A stretch of DNA of 64,000 nt from Pedobacter sp. L105 (lineage in GTDB: Bacteria; Bacteroidota; Bacteroidia; Sphingobacteriales; Sphingobacteriaceae), in the NCBI RefSeq assembly GCF_009765875.1, contig NZ_LMUP01000004.1, positions 845,080-909,079 on the forward strand, written 5' to 3'. Below, piece by piece: positions 8,475 to 17,285 of the stretch (its first letter is position 1; each line of letters starts with the position of its first letter). The position numbers and the translations under genes are program-made. The notes below the pieces were generated by a model. The model worked only from the letters and a program-made list of their open reading frames with translations. It did no database searches and was not told the DNA's origin.

Positions 8475-8729
8475 CTATTTTAAGCCGTTAACAAATTTAG
8501 TCAACTTAGATTTATTGTTGGCAGCTTTGTTTTTGTGAATCACATTCTTTTTAGCTAAACGATCTAACATAGAAATTACTTTAGGTAACAATTCCTGTCC
8601 AGATTTTTTATCAACAGAAGCACGTAATCTTTTAACAAAAGTACGGGTTGTTTTTGCCTGGTACCTGTTGCGTAAACGTTTAGTTGCGTTTGCTCTTATT
8701 CTTTTTAAAGATGATTTATGATTTGCCAT
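8475..8729 (-). CDS. rpsT: 30S ribosomal protein S20
   Basis: An 84-residue, very basic protein beginning MANHKSSLKRIRANATKRLRN, typical of S20, which binds the 5' domain of 16S rRNA in the small subunit. Length is standard. It is monocistronic, with a strong Bacteroidota promoter about 90 bases upstream and an intrinsic terminator directly after it, as expected for a highly expressed gene. Confidence 0.97.
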   Translation of the reverse strand: MANHKSSLKRIRANATKRLRNRYQAKTTRTFVKRLRASVDKKSGQELLPKVISMLDRLAKKNVIHKNKAANNKSKLTKFVNGLK

Positions 8730-8819
8730 TTTTCAGTATAATAATATTTTTATATGTAAGGTATTGGTGATTGCTTTCCGAATCCCCTTTACCCTTTTCT
8801 TTTCTCTTTTTTCGGACTG

Positions 8820-8852
8820 CAAATATAGAACTTAACTTTTAAATATGCAAAA
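8820..8852 (-). promoter_or_regulatory. Promoter of rpsT
   Basis: Minus strand TTTTG (8852-8848), a 20-base spacer and TATATTTG (8827-8820): an excellent fit to the Bacteroidota primary-sigma consensus. The leader would be about 85 bases and is pyrimidine/purine-biased with no obvious hairpin. Confidence 0.75.
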
Positions 8853-9325
8853 CGATATCACAAATAATTCAAATATTCTTAAATATTGATTCACACCGCT
8901 TTAGAGGAGCTGTTAGATGAGTCTTTTTTAGCATGTTCATCATATCGTTCATTTCCTTTTTCTTCGGATTTCATTTTTAATTATAGGACACAGCCTGCTT
9001 TGAGTATGCCCTGAGAGTTAGTCAAACCATAGCTAGTCCATAGTGAGTCCAAGTCTAGTCCAAGTCTAGTCCATGTTTTTACGTGAAAAACTTGGACTCA
9101 TTATGAACTTATTCTAAATTTTACTTGGATTAAATGAGAAGTACATATTAACTAGACTATAACTAAGGCAGCTAAGTACCCAACTCGCCGGTGCCGCATA
9201 AAACCGTCATCAAAAACATATTCGAATAAATCCATCTATTAAATACCTAAAATGTTATTTTTGACCAGCCTCAATTAGCCGTACCGCAGGGATAAACCAG
9301 CGACACGGCCATTGAAACAGATCAC
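8853..9325. other. Gene-free stretch between rpsT and purN
   Basis: No ORF with coding character and no tRNA is visible in this gap. It holds a cluster of short direct and inverted repeats (see next entry). The purN end of the gap has no convincing -7 box, so the purN promoter is not identified. Confidence 0.6.
9033..9098. repeat. tagtccaag tandem repeats ending in a hairpin
   Basis: The unit AGTCCAAGTCT occurs in tandem, with copies near 9048 and 9059, flanked by degenerate AGTCC copies upstream. The last AGTCCA begins a hairpin: 9068-9080 (AGTCCATGTTTTT) pairs with 9086-9098 (AAAAACTTGGACT) across a five-base loop with one mismatch. There is no T tract. It could be a small mobile or non-autonomous repeat, or a regulatory structure. 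Confidence 0.6.
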
Positions 9326-9904
9326 ATGAAAAAACGCATTGCCATATTTGCCTCTGGTTCGGGTTCTAATGCCCAGAAGATCATGGAATTATTCAAAAAC
9401 AGTCCTGATGCAGAAATTGCACTGGTGCTCACCAATAATCCTGAGGCCTATGTATTGCAGCGCGCAGATAACTTCGAAATCCCTTCCCACATCTTCGACA
9501 GAAAAGAGTTTTACGAAACAGATGATATCATAGAATTACTGAAAAACCTGGAGATCGACCTGATCGTTCTTGCAGGCTTCCTCTGGTTGATCCCTAAAAA
9601 CCTGATCGCGGAATATCCGGGACGTATCGTAAATATCCACCCCGCTATCCTGCCCAAATTTGGCGGTAAAGGAATGTATGGCGATCATGTACATAAAGCA
9701 GTAATGGCAGCAGGAGAAACCGAAGGTGGTATCACCATTCATTATGTAAACGAAAATTACGATGAAGGGGAATATATCTACCAGGCGAAATACAAAATTG
9801 AAAAAGGTGACAATTTAGAAATGATAAAGTTCAAAGGACAACAGCTTGAACATCAGCATTATCCGCGTATTGTAGAGAGCATTTTGAAAAAGATAAAGAA
9901 ATAA
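9326..9904 (+). CDS. purN: Phosphoribosylglycinamide formyltransferase (GART)
   Basis: A 192-residue folate-dependent transformylase that converts GAR to formyl-GAR, step three of purine synthesis. The N-terminal phosphate loop FASGSGSNAQKI, the catalytic Asn-His pair in VNIHPAILPKFGG and the later Asp in NENYDEGEYIY are present. Length is normal for the family. It is followed 73 bases later by purH, another purine gene on the same strand, which supports the call. Confidence 0.95.
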   Translation: MKKRIAIFASGSGSNAQKIMELFKNSPDAEIALVLTNNPEAYVLQRADNFEIPSHIFDRKEFYETDDIIELLKNLEIDLIVLAGFLWLIPKNLIAEYPGRIVNIHPAILPKFGGKGMYGDHVHKAVMAAGETEGGITIHYVNENYDEGEYIYQAKYKIEKGDNLEMIKFKGQQLEHQHYPRIVESILKKIKK

Positions 9905-9949
9905 GGTTTTTTTTATGATTTCTAACTAAATTTTATCGCTTAAAAATTA

Positions 9950-9957
9950 TAATTTTG
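9950..9957 (+). promoter_or_regulatory. -7 promoter element of purH
   Basis: TAATTTTG, an exact TAnnTTTG match, lies 20 bases before the purH start codon. The -33 region is weak. It suggests purH has its own promoter beside any readthrough from purN. Confidence 0.5.
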
Positions 9958-9977
9958 CGGCTCAAAAATCACACCCA

Positions 9978-11504
9978 ATGAGTCAACAAATTAAGATCAA
10001 AAACGCTTTAATTTCAGTATATTACAAAGATGGCTTAGAACCACTTGTACGCCTGCTTTCTCAGCAAGGAGTTCAATTGTTTTCTACTGGCGGCACAGAA
10101 CAGTTCATTAAAGACTTGAATTTGCCTGTTACAGCTGTTGAAGATCTTACCGGTTATCCTTCGATTCTTGGTGGAAGGGTTAAAACCTTACACCCAACAA
10201 TTTTCGGCGGTATCTTAAACCGCAGGAACCTGAATGAAGACAAAGCACAGATCGCGGAATACAACATTCCCGAAATTGACCTGGTTATTGTTGACCTTTA
10301 CCCTTTTGAAGAAACCCTTAAAGCTGGTGGTTCCGCAGAAGAAATCATTGAAAAGATCGATATCGGCGGTATCTCTCTGATCAGGGCAGCAGCCAAAAAC
10401 TTTAACGATGTAGTGATCCTTGCTTCTAAAGATGATTACTCGGTATTACAGCAACAAATGGAGGAACAAAATGGAGAAACTACCCTGGCACAGCGTAAAG
10501 CTTATGCAAAGAAAGCTTTCCATACTTCTTCTCATTATGATACAGCTATCTTTAATTACTTTAACCTGGATGAACCGCTTACGGTTTTCAAACAAAGTTT
10601 AAAAGAAGCTAAAACATTACGTTACGGAGAAAACCCGCATCAGCAAGGTGTTTTTTATGGCAATATGGATGAAATGTTCACCAAATTGAACGGTAAAGAA
10701 CTTTCTTACAATAACCTGGTTGATGTGGATGCTGCAGTTAGCCTGATCGATGAGTTTCAGGAGCCTACCTTTGCGATCTTAAAACATACCAATGCTTGCG
10801 GTGTAGCTTCAAGGCCAACTATCGCACAGGCATGGGACGATGCACTGGCCTGTGATCCTGTATCTGCTTTCGGCGGTGTACTGATCGCTAACGGAGAGAT
10901 CGACCTGGCAACAGCTACTGAAATCAACAAATTGTTTTTTGAGGTTTTAATTGCCCCTTCATACCAGCCTGAAGCAGTAGAATTGTTCAAAGCGAAAAAG
11001 AACAGGGTAATCCTGCAACGCAACGAAGTAGAACTAAGCAAAAAACAATTCAAGACATTGTTAAATGGTGTAATTGAGCAGGATAAGGACCTGATCATTG
11101 AAGGAACCGACCAAATGACGGCAGTAACAGAAAAAACACCTAGCCCTGAAGAGTTAAAAGATCTTTTCTTCGCCAATAAAATTGTTAAGCATACGAAATC
11201 AAACACTATTGTTTTTGCAAAAAATAATACCTTAATTGCGAGTGGTGTTGGACAAACTTCAAGGGTTGATGCATTAAAACAGGCTATTGTCAAAGCCAAT
11301 GATTTCAATTTCGACCTTAAAGGTTCGGTGATGGCTTCAGATGCTTTCTTCCCTTTCCCGGATTGTGTGGAAATCGCTGCTGAAGCCGGAATAACTGCTG
11401 TTCTTCAACCTGGTGGCTCGATAAAAGATGCTGATTCGATCAACATGGCGAATGAAAAAGGTATCGCCATGGTAACGACTGGCATCAGACATTTTAAGCA
11501 CTAA
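9978..11504 (+). CDS. purH: Bifunctional AICAR transformylase / IMP cyclohydrolase
   Basis: A 508-residue enzyme for the last two steps to IMP. The N-terminal MGS-like cyclohydrolase domain shows STGGTEQFIKDL and GGRVKTLHPTIFGGIL. The transformylase domain shows LRYGENPHQQG, ILKHTNACGVASRP and a conserved C-terminus with PGGSIKDADSINMANE. Full length. Located after purN. No PurR-like operator was recognised. Confidence 0.97.
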   Translation: MSQQIKIKNALISVYYKDGLEPLVRLLSQQGVQLFSTGGTEQFIKDLNLPVTAVEDLTGYPSILGGRVKTLHPTIFGGILNRRNLNEDKAQIAEYNIPEIDLVIVDLYPFEETLKAGGSAEEIIEKIDIGGISLIRAAAKNFNDVVILASKDDYSVLQQQMEEQNGETTLAQRKAYAKKAFHTSSHYDTAIFNYFNLDEPLTVFKQSLKEAKTLRYGENPHQQGVFYGNMDEMFTKLNGKELSYNNLVDVDAAVSLIDEFQEPTFAILKHTNACGVASRPTIAQAWDDALACDPVSAFGGVLIANGEIDLATATEINKLFFEVLIAPSYQPEAVELFKAKKNRVILQRNEVELSKKQFKTLLNGVIEQDKDLIIEGTDQMTAVTEKTPSPEELKDLFFANKIVKHTKSNTIVFAKNNTLIASGVGQTSRVDALKQAIVKANDFNFDLKGSVMASDAFFPFPDCVEIAAEAGITAVLQPGGSIKDADSINMANEKGIAMVTTGIRHFKH

Positions 11505-11590
11505 TTATATAAGGCGATTAACAATAAAAAGACGTAGTTTTACGTCAAATAGTATAATATTTTTTTTATAACATAATTGATCACCTATAA

Positions 11591-12613
11591 ATGGGTTTAT
11601 TTAACTGGTTCACACAAGAGGTTGCCATCGATTTAGGCACCGCAAACACCCTGATTATACACAATGACAAAGTGGTTGTTGATGAGCCTTCGATCGTAGC
11701 TTTTGACCGACAAACAAATAAAATTATCGCCATCGGCCGTCAGGCTATGCAGATGGAAGGTAAAACACATGATAATATCCGTACTGTAAGACCTTTGAAG
11801 GATGGCGTTATTGCCGATTTCAATGCCGCTGAAGCCATGATCAAAGGTATGATCCGTATGCTTAACGGCGGTAAAGGCTGGATGTTCCCTTCTTTGCGGA
11901 TGGTCATCTGTATTCCTTCGGGAATTACCGAGGTAGAAAAACGTGCGGTTAGGGATTCGGCAGAAATTGCCGGCGCGAAAGAAGTTTACTTAATTCACGA
12001 GCCTATGGCAGCTGCTGTAGGGATTGGAATTGATGTAGAAGAGCCAATGGGTAATATGATCATCGATATCGGTGGTGGTACTACAGAGATCGCTGTAATT
12101 GCTTTGTCTGGTATTGTATGCGATCAGTCTATCCGCGTTGCGGGAGATAATTTCGACTCGGATATCGTTAACTATATCCGTCGTCAGCATAACATCATGA
12201 TCGGCGACCGTACTGCGGAGAAGATCAAAATTGAAGTGGGTGCTGCTTTACCTGAATTGTCAGATCCACCGGCAGATTTCGCCGTGCAAGGTCGTGATTT
12301 AATGACCGGCGTACCGAAACAGATTACCGTTTCTTACACTGAAATTGCCCATTGCCTGGATAAATCAATCTCTAAAATTGAAGAAGCAATCCTGAAAGCT
12401 TTAGAGATCACGCCACCAGAGCTTTCTGCTGATATCTACCAGACTGGTATTTATCTGACAGGAGGAGGAGCGTTGTTACGCGGTTTAGACAAACGTGTGG
12501 CTGCTAAAACTAAACTGCCTGTTCACGTAGCGGAAGATCCTTTACGTGCGGTTGTTCGCGGTACTGGTATTGCCCTGAAGAACATTGGCAGCTATAAGTT
12601 TTTAATGCAATAA
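11591..12613 (+). CDS. mreB: Rod shape-determining protein MreB
   Basis: A 340-residue bacterial actin. The first phosphate loop (IDLGTANTLI, residue 14 on), the second phosphate loop (IIDIGGGTTEIAV, about 157) and the adenosine motif (YLTGGGALLRGLD, about 289) are all present. MreB filaments position the elongation machinery on the inner membrane. It heads the cluster mreB-mreC-mreD-mrdA-rodA. A hairpin after its stop could reduce transcription into mreC. Confidence 0.97.
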   Translation: MGLFNWFTQEVAIDLGTANTLIIHNDKVVVDEPSIVAFDRQTNKIIAIGRQAMQMEGKTHDNIRTVRPLKDGVIADFNAAEAMIKGMIRMLNGGKGWMFPSLRMVICIPSGITEVEKRAVRDSAEIAGAKEVYLIHEPMAAAVGIGIDVEEPMGNMIIDIGGGTTEIAVIALSGIVCDQSIRVAGDNFDSDIVNYIRRQHNIMIGDRTAEKIKIEVGAALPELSDPPADFAVQGRDLMTGVPKQITVSYTEIAHCLDKSISKIEEAILKALEITPPELSADIYQTGIYLTGGGALLRGLDKRVAAKTKLPVHVAEDPLRAVVRGTGIALKNIGSYKFLMQ

Positions 12614-12639
12614 AATTAAATAAGAGCTAACAGCCTTTA

Positions 12640-12677
12640 AAAATGTGAGTCGGTCCATAAAACTGTACTCACATTTT
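12640..12677 (+). terminator. Partial terminator or attenuator between mreB and mreC
   Basis: AAAATGTGAGT (12640-12650) pairs perfectly with ACTCACATTTT (12667-12677) over a 16-base loop, followed by an A/T-rich tail rather than a pure T tract. Probably lowers mreC-rodA output relative to mreB. Confidence 0.6.
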
Positions 12678-12731
12678 ATATATTTAAATAATTACAATTG
12701 ATGGCTGAATTTCAATACAGAATGAAGAAAT

Positions 12732-13571
12732 ATGCGTAACCTTTGGATTTTCATAAACAGATACAACGCATTCTTCCTGTTTGTCATTTTTTTTACTGCT
12801 GGTATCATTTTGACGGTAAAAAATAATGCCTATCAGCGCAGCGTAACGTTTAACTCTACCAATCAGGTAGTAGGACATGCTTATGAAAACCTGAATATCT
12901 TTAAGAAGTATATGAACCTGGGGCAGGTTAATGATAGTCTGGCCCTGGAAAATGCAAAACTGAATACCGCGTTGACAGCGCTAAAAAATATCGACAGCGC
13001 TAAAAATACCGTGGTTAAAGATACCGCCAACCACGTGCAGTACACCTATCTCGCTGCCCGGGTGATCAAAAATTCTGTTACCTTAAGGAACAACGTAATC
13101 ACGATCAATAAGGGCTCTGCCGATGGTATTGAAAGCGGCATGCCCGTGATCTCTGCCGGAAAAGGAGTAGTAGGCCACGTTCGTGACGTATCAGCTCATC
13201 TTGCTACAATAGAATCGCTGCTAAACAAAGACGCGAAGATCAGTGTAAGTATCAAATCTACCAAAGAAATGGGTTCACTGGTTTGGGGCGACAGAAATTC
13301 AGATTATAGAAAAGCATTTATTAAAGATATCTCCAATCATTTCAGGGTAAAGCTGAGAGATACCATAGTCACATCAGGATTCGGATCTTTCCCTCCCGGT
13401 ATTCTGGTTGGATCGATCAGTAACAGGGGGATCTCTACAGGAGATAACTTCCTGACCATAGAAATCAATCTTTTTAACGATTTCAGCACGTTGCAGTACG
13501 TCTATGTGATTAAAGATAAATTGGCCCAGGAACAGAAAGCATTAGAATCGACATTGCCCAATGAACAGTAG
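12732..13571 (+). CDS. mreC: Rod shape-determining protein MreC
   Basis: A 279-residue MreC: short cytoplasmic start (MRNLWIFINRYNAFF), one membrane helix (about 12-30), a coiled-coil segment (about 55-100) and the periplasmic beta-barrel pair containing NVITINKGSADGIESGMPV and GVVGHVRDV. It links MreB to PBP2 and RodA. The last 11 bases overlap mreD. Confidence 0.94.
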   Translation: MRNLWIFINRYNAFFLFVIFFTAGIILTVKNNAYQRSVTFNSTNQVVGHAYENLNIFKKYMNLGQVNDSLALENAKLNTALTALKNIDSAKNTVVKDTANHVQYTYLAARVIKNSVTLRNNVITINKGSADGIESGMPVISAGKGVVGHVRDVSAHLATIESLLNKDAKISVSIKSTKEMGSLVWGDRNSDYRKAFIKDISNHFRVKLRDTIVTSGFGSFPPGILVGSISNRGISTGDNFLTIEINLFNDFSTLQYVYVIKDKLAQEQKALESTLPNEQ

Positions 13572-14076
13572 AATTATCATAACCAATATCTTAAGGTGGT
13601 TCATCCTGCTTGCCATACAAATACTGTTGTTAAGGAACCTCAGTTTTTATAACCTGGCCACCCCTTTCACCTACATCCTGTTTCTGCTGTTGCTGCCTTT
13701 TAGCACCCCTAACCTGATTTTGTATATCATTGCTTTTGGTACAGGTTTAACGCTGGATGCTTTTTATGATACGCTGGGTGTACATACTGCTGCCTGCGTA
13801 ATGCTGGTTTTTGTGCGGATCTTATTTATATCCGTTACGGTAAGCCGTGATAATTTTGATGAACCAGAACCTTCCCTCGGAAATATGGGATTCAGATGGT
13901 TTGCTTTATATGCACTGTTGTGTACCTTTGCCCATCATCTGGTGCTCTTCTTACTGGAAGCTTTTAAATTATCGGAACTCTCCTATACATTGTTAAGATG
14001 CACATTGAGTGCTATCTTTACGTTATTCACACTTTTGTTAGTGGAATTAATATTTTACAGTAGGAAATTACGCTAA
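13561..14076 (+). CDS. mreD: Rod shape-determining protein MreD
   Basis: A 171-residue, very hydrophobic protein with five or six predicted membrane helices and no soluble domain, as usual for MreD. Sequence in this family is poorly conserved, so the call rests on length, topology and position between mreC (11-base overlap) and mrdA (which starts on the base after the stop codon). Its role is membrane scaffolding of the elongasome. Confidence 0.88.
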   Translation: MNSRIIITNILRWFILLAIQILLLRNLSFYNLATPFTYILFLLLLPFSTPNLILYIIAFGTGLTLDAFYDTLGVHTAACVMLVFVRILFISVTVSRDNFDEPEPSLGNMGFRWFALYALLCTFAHHLVLFLLEAFKLSELSYTLLRCTLSAIFTLFTLLLVELIFYSRKLR

Positions 14077-16023
14077 ATGGATAATCTTTTTAATAGAAAA
14101 TACATTGTACAAGGGCTGTTTATAGTAGTTGCACTCATTCTTTTGGGGCAGCTGTTTTATATCCAGGTGGCCAGCGACCGCTATTTCCTCTCTGCCAATA
14201 GCAATGTACTGCGCAAAAAATATACTTTCCCGGCACGTGGGATCATTCTCGACAGAAATAGTAAAGTGCTGGTACAGAATGAACCGGTATACGACCTGAT
14301 GGTTACCCCCAGCCTGGTTAAACCTTTTGATACGCTGGCACTTTGCCGGATCATCGGGATTGACATGAAGGGTTTTTACAAACGTTTCAACAAAGCAAAA
14401 ACCCAGTCGAGGTACCAGCGTTCTGTATTTGAAAAACAACTATCCGTACAAACCTATGCTTCCCTTCAGGAACAGCTTTCCCGCTTTGTTGGATTTGAAA
14501 CACAGAACAGAACAGTAAGGCATTATCCCGATAGTGTGGCCGGACAGTTTTTTGGTTATGTAAAAGAGGTTTCTGCCAAAGATATTGATGAAAGCGACGG
14601 TTATTACCGCCCCGGAGATTACATCGGAAAGGCTGGTGTAGAACGCCAGTATAACCAGGAATTACAGGGTGAACGTGGTGTGGAGAACATGATCTACAAT
14701 GCCAGGAATGTTCCCCAGGGAAGTTACCTGAATGGTAAGTTTGATACACTGGCTACTTCGGGTGAAACCCTGACCTCTTCACTTGATATTACCCTGCAAA
14801 AACTAGGCGAACAGCTATTAAAGAATAAAGTAGGCAGCATCGTGGCTATAGAACCAAGCACCGGGGAAGTACTCGCCTTTGTGAGCAGCCCTACCTATGA
14901 TCCTAACCTGATGGTAGGAAGGCAACAGGGAAATAATTACATGGATATTTTCCGTTCACCAAACAGACCCTTTACGGTAAGGCCATTATCTGGTTATTAT
15001 TCGCCGGGATCTTCATTCAAACCTCTGGATGACCTGATTGCTCTGCAGGAAGGCGTAATTGATCCAAATACTACCTTTAACTGCCCCGGATATTACTGGG
15101 CAGGAAACCACCGGGTGAGTTGTGAGCACGTTGATGGAAATATTTCTTTGAAAAGGGGTTTAGCCAGATCCTGTAATGCCTATGCCTGTAACGTATTTCA
15201 GCGATTGATGACGCAAAGCAGGTTCAAAAGCAAAAAGGCTTCTTATGACGATTGGATAGGCAGGGTGCGAAAATTCGGGCTGGGTTCAAAACTAGATTTG
15301 GATATGCCCTTTGAACGTAAAGGTATCCTCTTCACTTCAGATGAATATACCAAGCGTTTTGGAAAATACTGGGGTTATACCACTATTATCTCACTGGCCA
15401 TCGGACAGGGAGAAATGAATGCCACGCCTTTACAGATGGCCAATATCATGGCTATCATTGCCAACAGGGGTTATTATATTAAACCACACCTCATCAAAGC
15501 CATTGGCGAAAAGAAAGACGTAAAAAAAGAATACCTGGTAAAAAATTCCGTAGATATCGACCTTAAATACTTTGATCCTGTAATTGACGGAATGGAGGCA
15601 GCGGTAAATTCAGACTACGGTACTGCCAGGGACTCAGCCATTCCTAATATCTTAATGTGCGGAAAAACAGGAACAGTGCAAAACCCACATGGAAAAAACC
15701 ACTCTGTTTTCGTAGGTTTTGCCCCGCGTGAAAACCCGAAGATCGCTATTGCCGTGATTGTAGAAAATGCCGGTTATGGCTCTGCTTATGCTGCGCCCAT
15801 TGCCAGTTATATCACAGAAAAATACCTGACAGGTAAACTTTCCGGTAACAGGACAGAGAGGGCCGAATGGATGAAAAATCAGGTGGTTTTACCTGATCCG
15901 CCAAAGTCTAAATTTAAGTACGATCCGAAAAAACCAGATACTACGGCTAAGCCAGCTCCGGCAGCGATTCAGCCACAAAATAAAATTGCAGCTATTACAA
16001 AAACAACACCTATTACCAAATGA
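14077..16023 (+). CDS. mrdA: Penicillin-binding protein 2 (elongation transpeptidase)
   Basis: A 648-residue class B PBP that crosslinks peptidoglycan during side-wall growth. There is one N-terminal membrane anchor (about 9-27), a dimerisation/pedestal region (about 50-230) and a transpeptidase domain with SSFK (catalytic Ser312, Lys315), SCN (365-367) and KTG (530-532). The C-terminal 45 residues are Lys/Pro/Thr-rich and likely flexible. Adjacent mreD and rodA (4-base overlap) identify it as the elongation PBP rather than the division PBP3. Confidence 0.95.
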   Translation: MDNLFNRKYIVQGLFIVVALILLGQLFYIQVASDRYFLSANSNVLRKKYTFPARGIILDRNSKVLVQNEPVYDLMVTPSLVKPFDTLALCRIIGIDMKGFYKRFNKAKTQSRYQRSVFEKQLSVQTYASLQEQLSRFVGFETQNRTVRHYPDSVAGQFFGYVKEVSAKDIDESDGYYRPGDYIGKAGVERQYNQELQGERGVENMIYNARNVPQGSYLNGKFDTLATSGETLTSSLDITLQKLGEQLLKNKVGSIVAIEPSTGEVLAFVSSPTYDPNLMVGRQQGNNYMDIFRSPNRPFTVRPLSGYYSPGSSFKPLDDLIALQEGVIDPNTTFNCPGYYWAGNHRVSCEHVDGNISLKRGLARSCNAYACNVFQRLMTQSRFKSKKASYDDWIGRVRKFGLGSKLDLDMPFERKGILFTSDEYTKRFGKYWGYTTIISLAIGQGEMNATPLQMANIMAIIANRGYYIKPHLIKAIGEKKDVKKEYLVKNSVDIDLKYFDPVIDGMEAAVNSDYGTARDSAIPNILMCGKTGTVQNPHGKNHSVFVGFAPRENPKIAIAVIVENAGYGSAYAAPIASYITEKYLTGKLSGNRTERAEWMKNQVVLPDPPKSKFKYDPKKPDTTAKPAPAAIQPQNKIAAITKTTPITK

Positions 16024-17285
16024 TCAATCAACAGGGGAGCCGCTTTTTCTTTAATGTGGATTGGGTAACCATTCTGATTTACATCGCCCTGTGCAGCATT
16101 GGATTTGTTAACATTTACGCTTCCCTCTATAATCCAGATACTTCTACCCTGTTCAATTTTGGTAGTAACTACGGTAAGCAACTTATTTTCATCATTACAG
16201 CACTGGTAGTAGGCTTTTCAATATTATTGGTCGATGCTAAGTTTTTCAGCGTATTTGCCCCGATTATATATGGCATAACGATGTTCCTGCTGATGGTAGT
16301 ATTGGTAGTAGGCCGTAAGGTAGCGGGTAACCAGGCATGGATTCCGCTGGGCAGTTTCAGGCTGCAGCCTTCAGAGCTGGCTAAGTTTGGTACCGCATTG
16401 CTCATTGCCAGGTATGTAGGAAATTTTAATCCCAAGTTCAGGGATGTTAAATCTATCTTTTTCGCCGGACTGATCATTTGTTTTCCACTACTGCTGATCA
16501 TGCTGCAGCCGGATACAGGGTCTGCACTGGTGTTCCTTGCCTTTATGTTTCCGCTGTACAGGGAAGGCCTTTCGGGTTATTTCCTGCTGATCTTCCTGGG
16601 GATGATCGTTTTGTTCATTGCAGACTTCCTGGTTCCGCTAGCTGTACTCATTCCGATAATTGCAGTTGTGGGCGGTATCTTTATTTACCAGAACAAGCGT
16701 AAGCAAAAGATGATGTTCTCAATGATCCTTACTACAGTGATCGCTATCGCTTACCTGTTTTTTGTAAAGGTAGCTTATGAGAAAGTACTGGAACCGCATC
16801 AGCGTACCCGTATAGAAATCATGCTGGGCCTGAAAACAGATCCAAAAGGTGCAGGATATAACGTGATCCAGTCTAAAATTGCCATTGGCTCCGGTCAGGT
16901 TACCGGCAGGGGTTTTCTGGAAGGCACACAAACAAAATATGGTTATGTACCGGAACAAAGTACAGATTTTATCTTCTCTACAATAGGTGAAGAATGGGGT
17001 TTTGTAGGCTGTTCGGTAGTGATTGGCTTGTATGTCTTTTTACTGCTGAGGGTAATTAACCTTGCAGAAAGGCAGCGCTCTTCATTTTCAAGGGTGTACG
17101 GCTATTGCGTAGCCAGTATCATCTTTTTCCACGTGTTTATTAATATCGGGATGACGATAGGCATTATCCCTGTAATAGGTATCCCTCTTCCCTTTATCAG
17201 TTATGGGGGATCGTCCTTGTGGAGTTTTACCGTATTGCTTTTTATCTTCCTCAAACTGGATTCAAACAGAATGGGATTTATTTAA
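16020..17285 (+). CDS. rodA: Peptidoglycan glycosyltransferase RodA (SEDS family)
   Basis: A 421-residue SEDS polymerase with about ten membrane helices. Family motifs visible: IPLGSFRLQPSELAKFG, MLQPDTGSALVF (conserved catalytic Asp), the IGSGQVTGRGFLEGTQ loop and the late IPLPFISYGGSS. It polymerises lipid II with PBP2. Its start overlaps the mrdA stop by four bases (ATGA). Its last eight bases overlap the convergent acidic-protein gene, with no terminator between them. Confidence 0.95.
   Translation: MINQQGSRFFFNVDWVTILIYIALCSIGFVNIYASLYNPDTSTLFNFGSNYGKQLIFIITALVVGFSILLVDAKFFSVFAPIIYGITMFLLMVVLVVGRKVAGNQAWIPLGSFRLQPSELAKFGTALLIARYVGNFNPKFRDVKSIFFAGLIICFPLLLIMLQPDTGSALVFLAFMFPLYREGLSGYFLLIFLGMIVLFIADFLVPLAVLIPIIAVVGGIFIYQNKRKQKMMFSMILTTVIAIAYLFFVKVAYEKVLEPHQRTRIEIMLGLKTDPKGAGYNVIQSKIAIGSGQVTGRGFLEGTQTKYGYVPEQSTDFIFSTIGEEWGFVGCSVVIGLYVFLLLRVINLAERQRSSFSRVYGYCVASIIFFHVFINIGMTIGIIPVIGIPLPFISYGGSSLWSFTVLLFIFLKLDSNRMGFI

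Noticed and set aside
9033..9098. CRISPR array
   Set aside because: Repeat units are only 11 bases in direct tandem with no spacers and no cas genes nearby.
11531..11567. Terminator after purH
   Set aside because: GACGTA/TACGTC is only a 6 bp stem and the T tract starts 13 bases later; too weak to call.
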